Part shown: piece by piece, positions 5,325 to 5,332 of the stretch | How positions within the stretch are numbered: the stretch's first letter is position 1 | Layout of the letters: each line of letters begins with the position of its first letter | Source: an uncultured Bacteroidales bacterium | GTDB taxonomy: Bacteria; Bacteroidota; Bacteroidia; Bacteroidales; Paludibacteraceae | Reading direction: 5' to 3' | DNA: 5,332 nucleotides | Assembly: GCA_937886455.1 (NCBI GenBank) | Contig: CALGCU010000139.1 | Coordinates: 1-5,332 of the forward strand | Notes under the pieces: generated by a model | Told to the model about the DNA's origin: nothing | The model's database searches: none | What the model saw: the letters and a program-made list of their open reading frames with translations, nothing else | Made by a program: the position numbers and the translations under genes

Positions 5325-5332
5325 CATTTCAA

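Overview
The window looks like a chromosomal segment from a member of the Bacteroidota, most likely order Bacteroidales. Three promoters match the Bacteroidota housekeeping pattern: a -7 box TAnnTTTG with a TTG/TTTG-like -33 box 20 nt upstream. Shine-Dalgarno sequences are weak or absent. Several proteins (a PspC/head-GIN membrane protein, a small PadR regulator, a DUF6913-type protein) are of kinds common in that phylum. The genus cannot be fixed from this sequence.

All five recognisable genes lie on the minus strand, so transcription runs from right to left. From the right: about 400 nt without a convincing gene (4946-5332) holds degenerate GC-richer repeats and a hairpin at the window edge. 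Next comes an apparent three-gene operon: a PadR-family repressor (4541-4873), a 555-residue membrane protein with an N-terminal HAAS-like region, a PspC domain, several membrane helices and a C-terminal head-GIN beta domain (2860-4527), and pdxB, encoding 4-phosphoerythronate dehydrogenase (1858-2829). The gaps are only 13 and 30 nt, and the one recognisable promoter is in front of padR.

An intergenic hairpin (1759-1814) follows pdxB and overlaps the promoter of the next gene, a DUF6913-like protein of unknown function (1177-1719). A further promoter sits immediately after that gene's stop codon and drives dapA (194-1084), which encodes the first committed enzyme of lysine/diaminopimelate synthesis. 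Downstream of dapA the window ends in two tandem copies of an approximately 92-bp noncoding repeat (1-178) that can fold into nested hairpins.

Functionally the window joins two biosynthetic genes (dapA for cell wall and lysine, pdxB for vitamin B6) with a regulator/membrane-sensor module (PadR plus HAAS-PspC-head-GIN) that probably autoregulates in response to an envelope signal. The genes themselves belong to known families. The least explained sequences are the tandem repeat after dapA, the operator-like repeats upstream of padR, the terminator/promoter overlap at 1743-1814, and the repeat-rich right-hand gap. I saw no clear evidence of an undescribed defence or mobile system.
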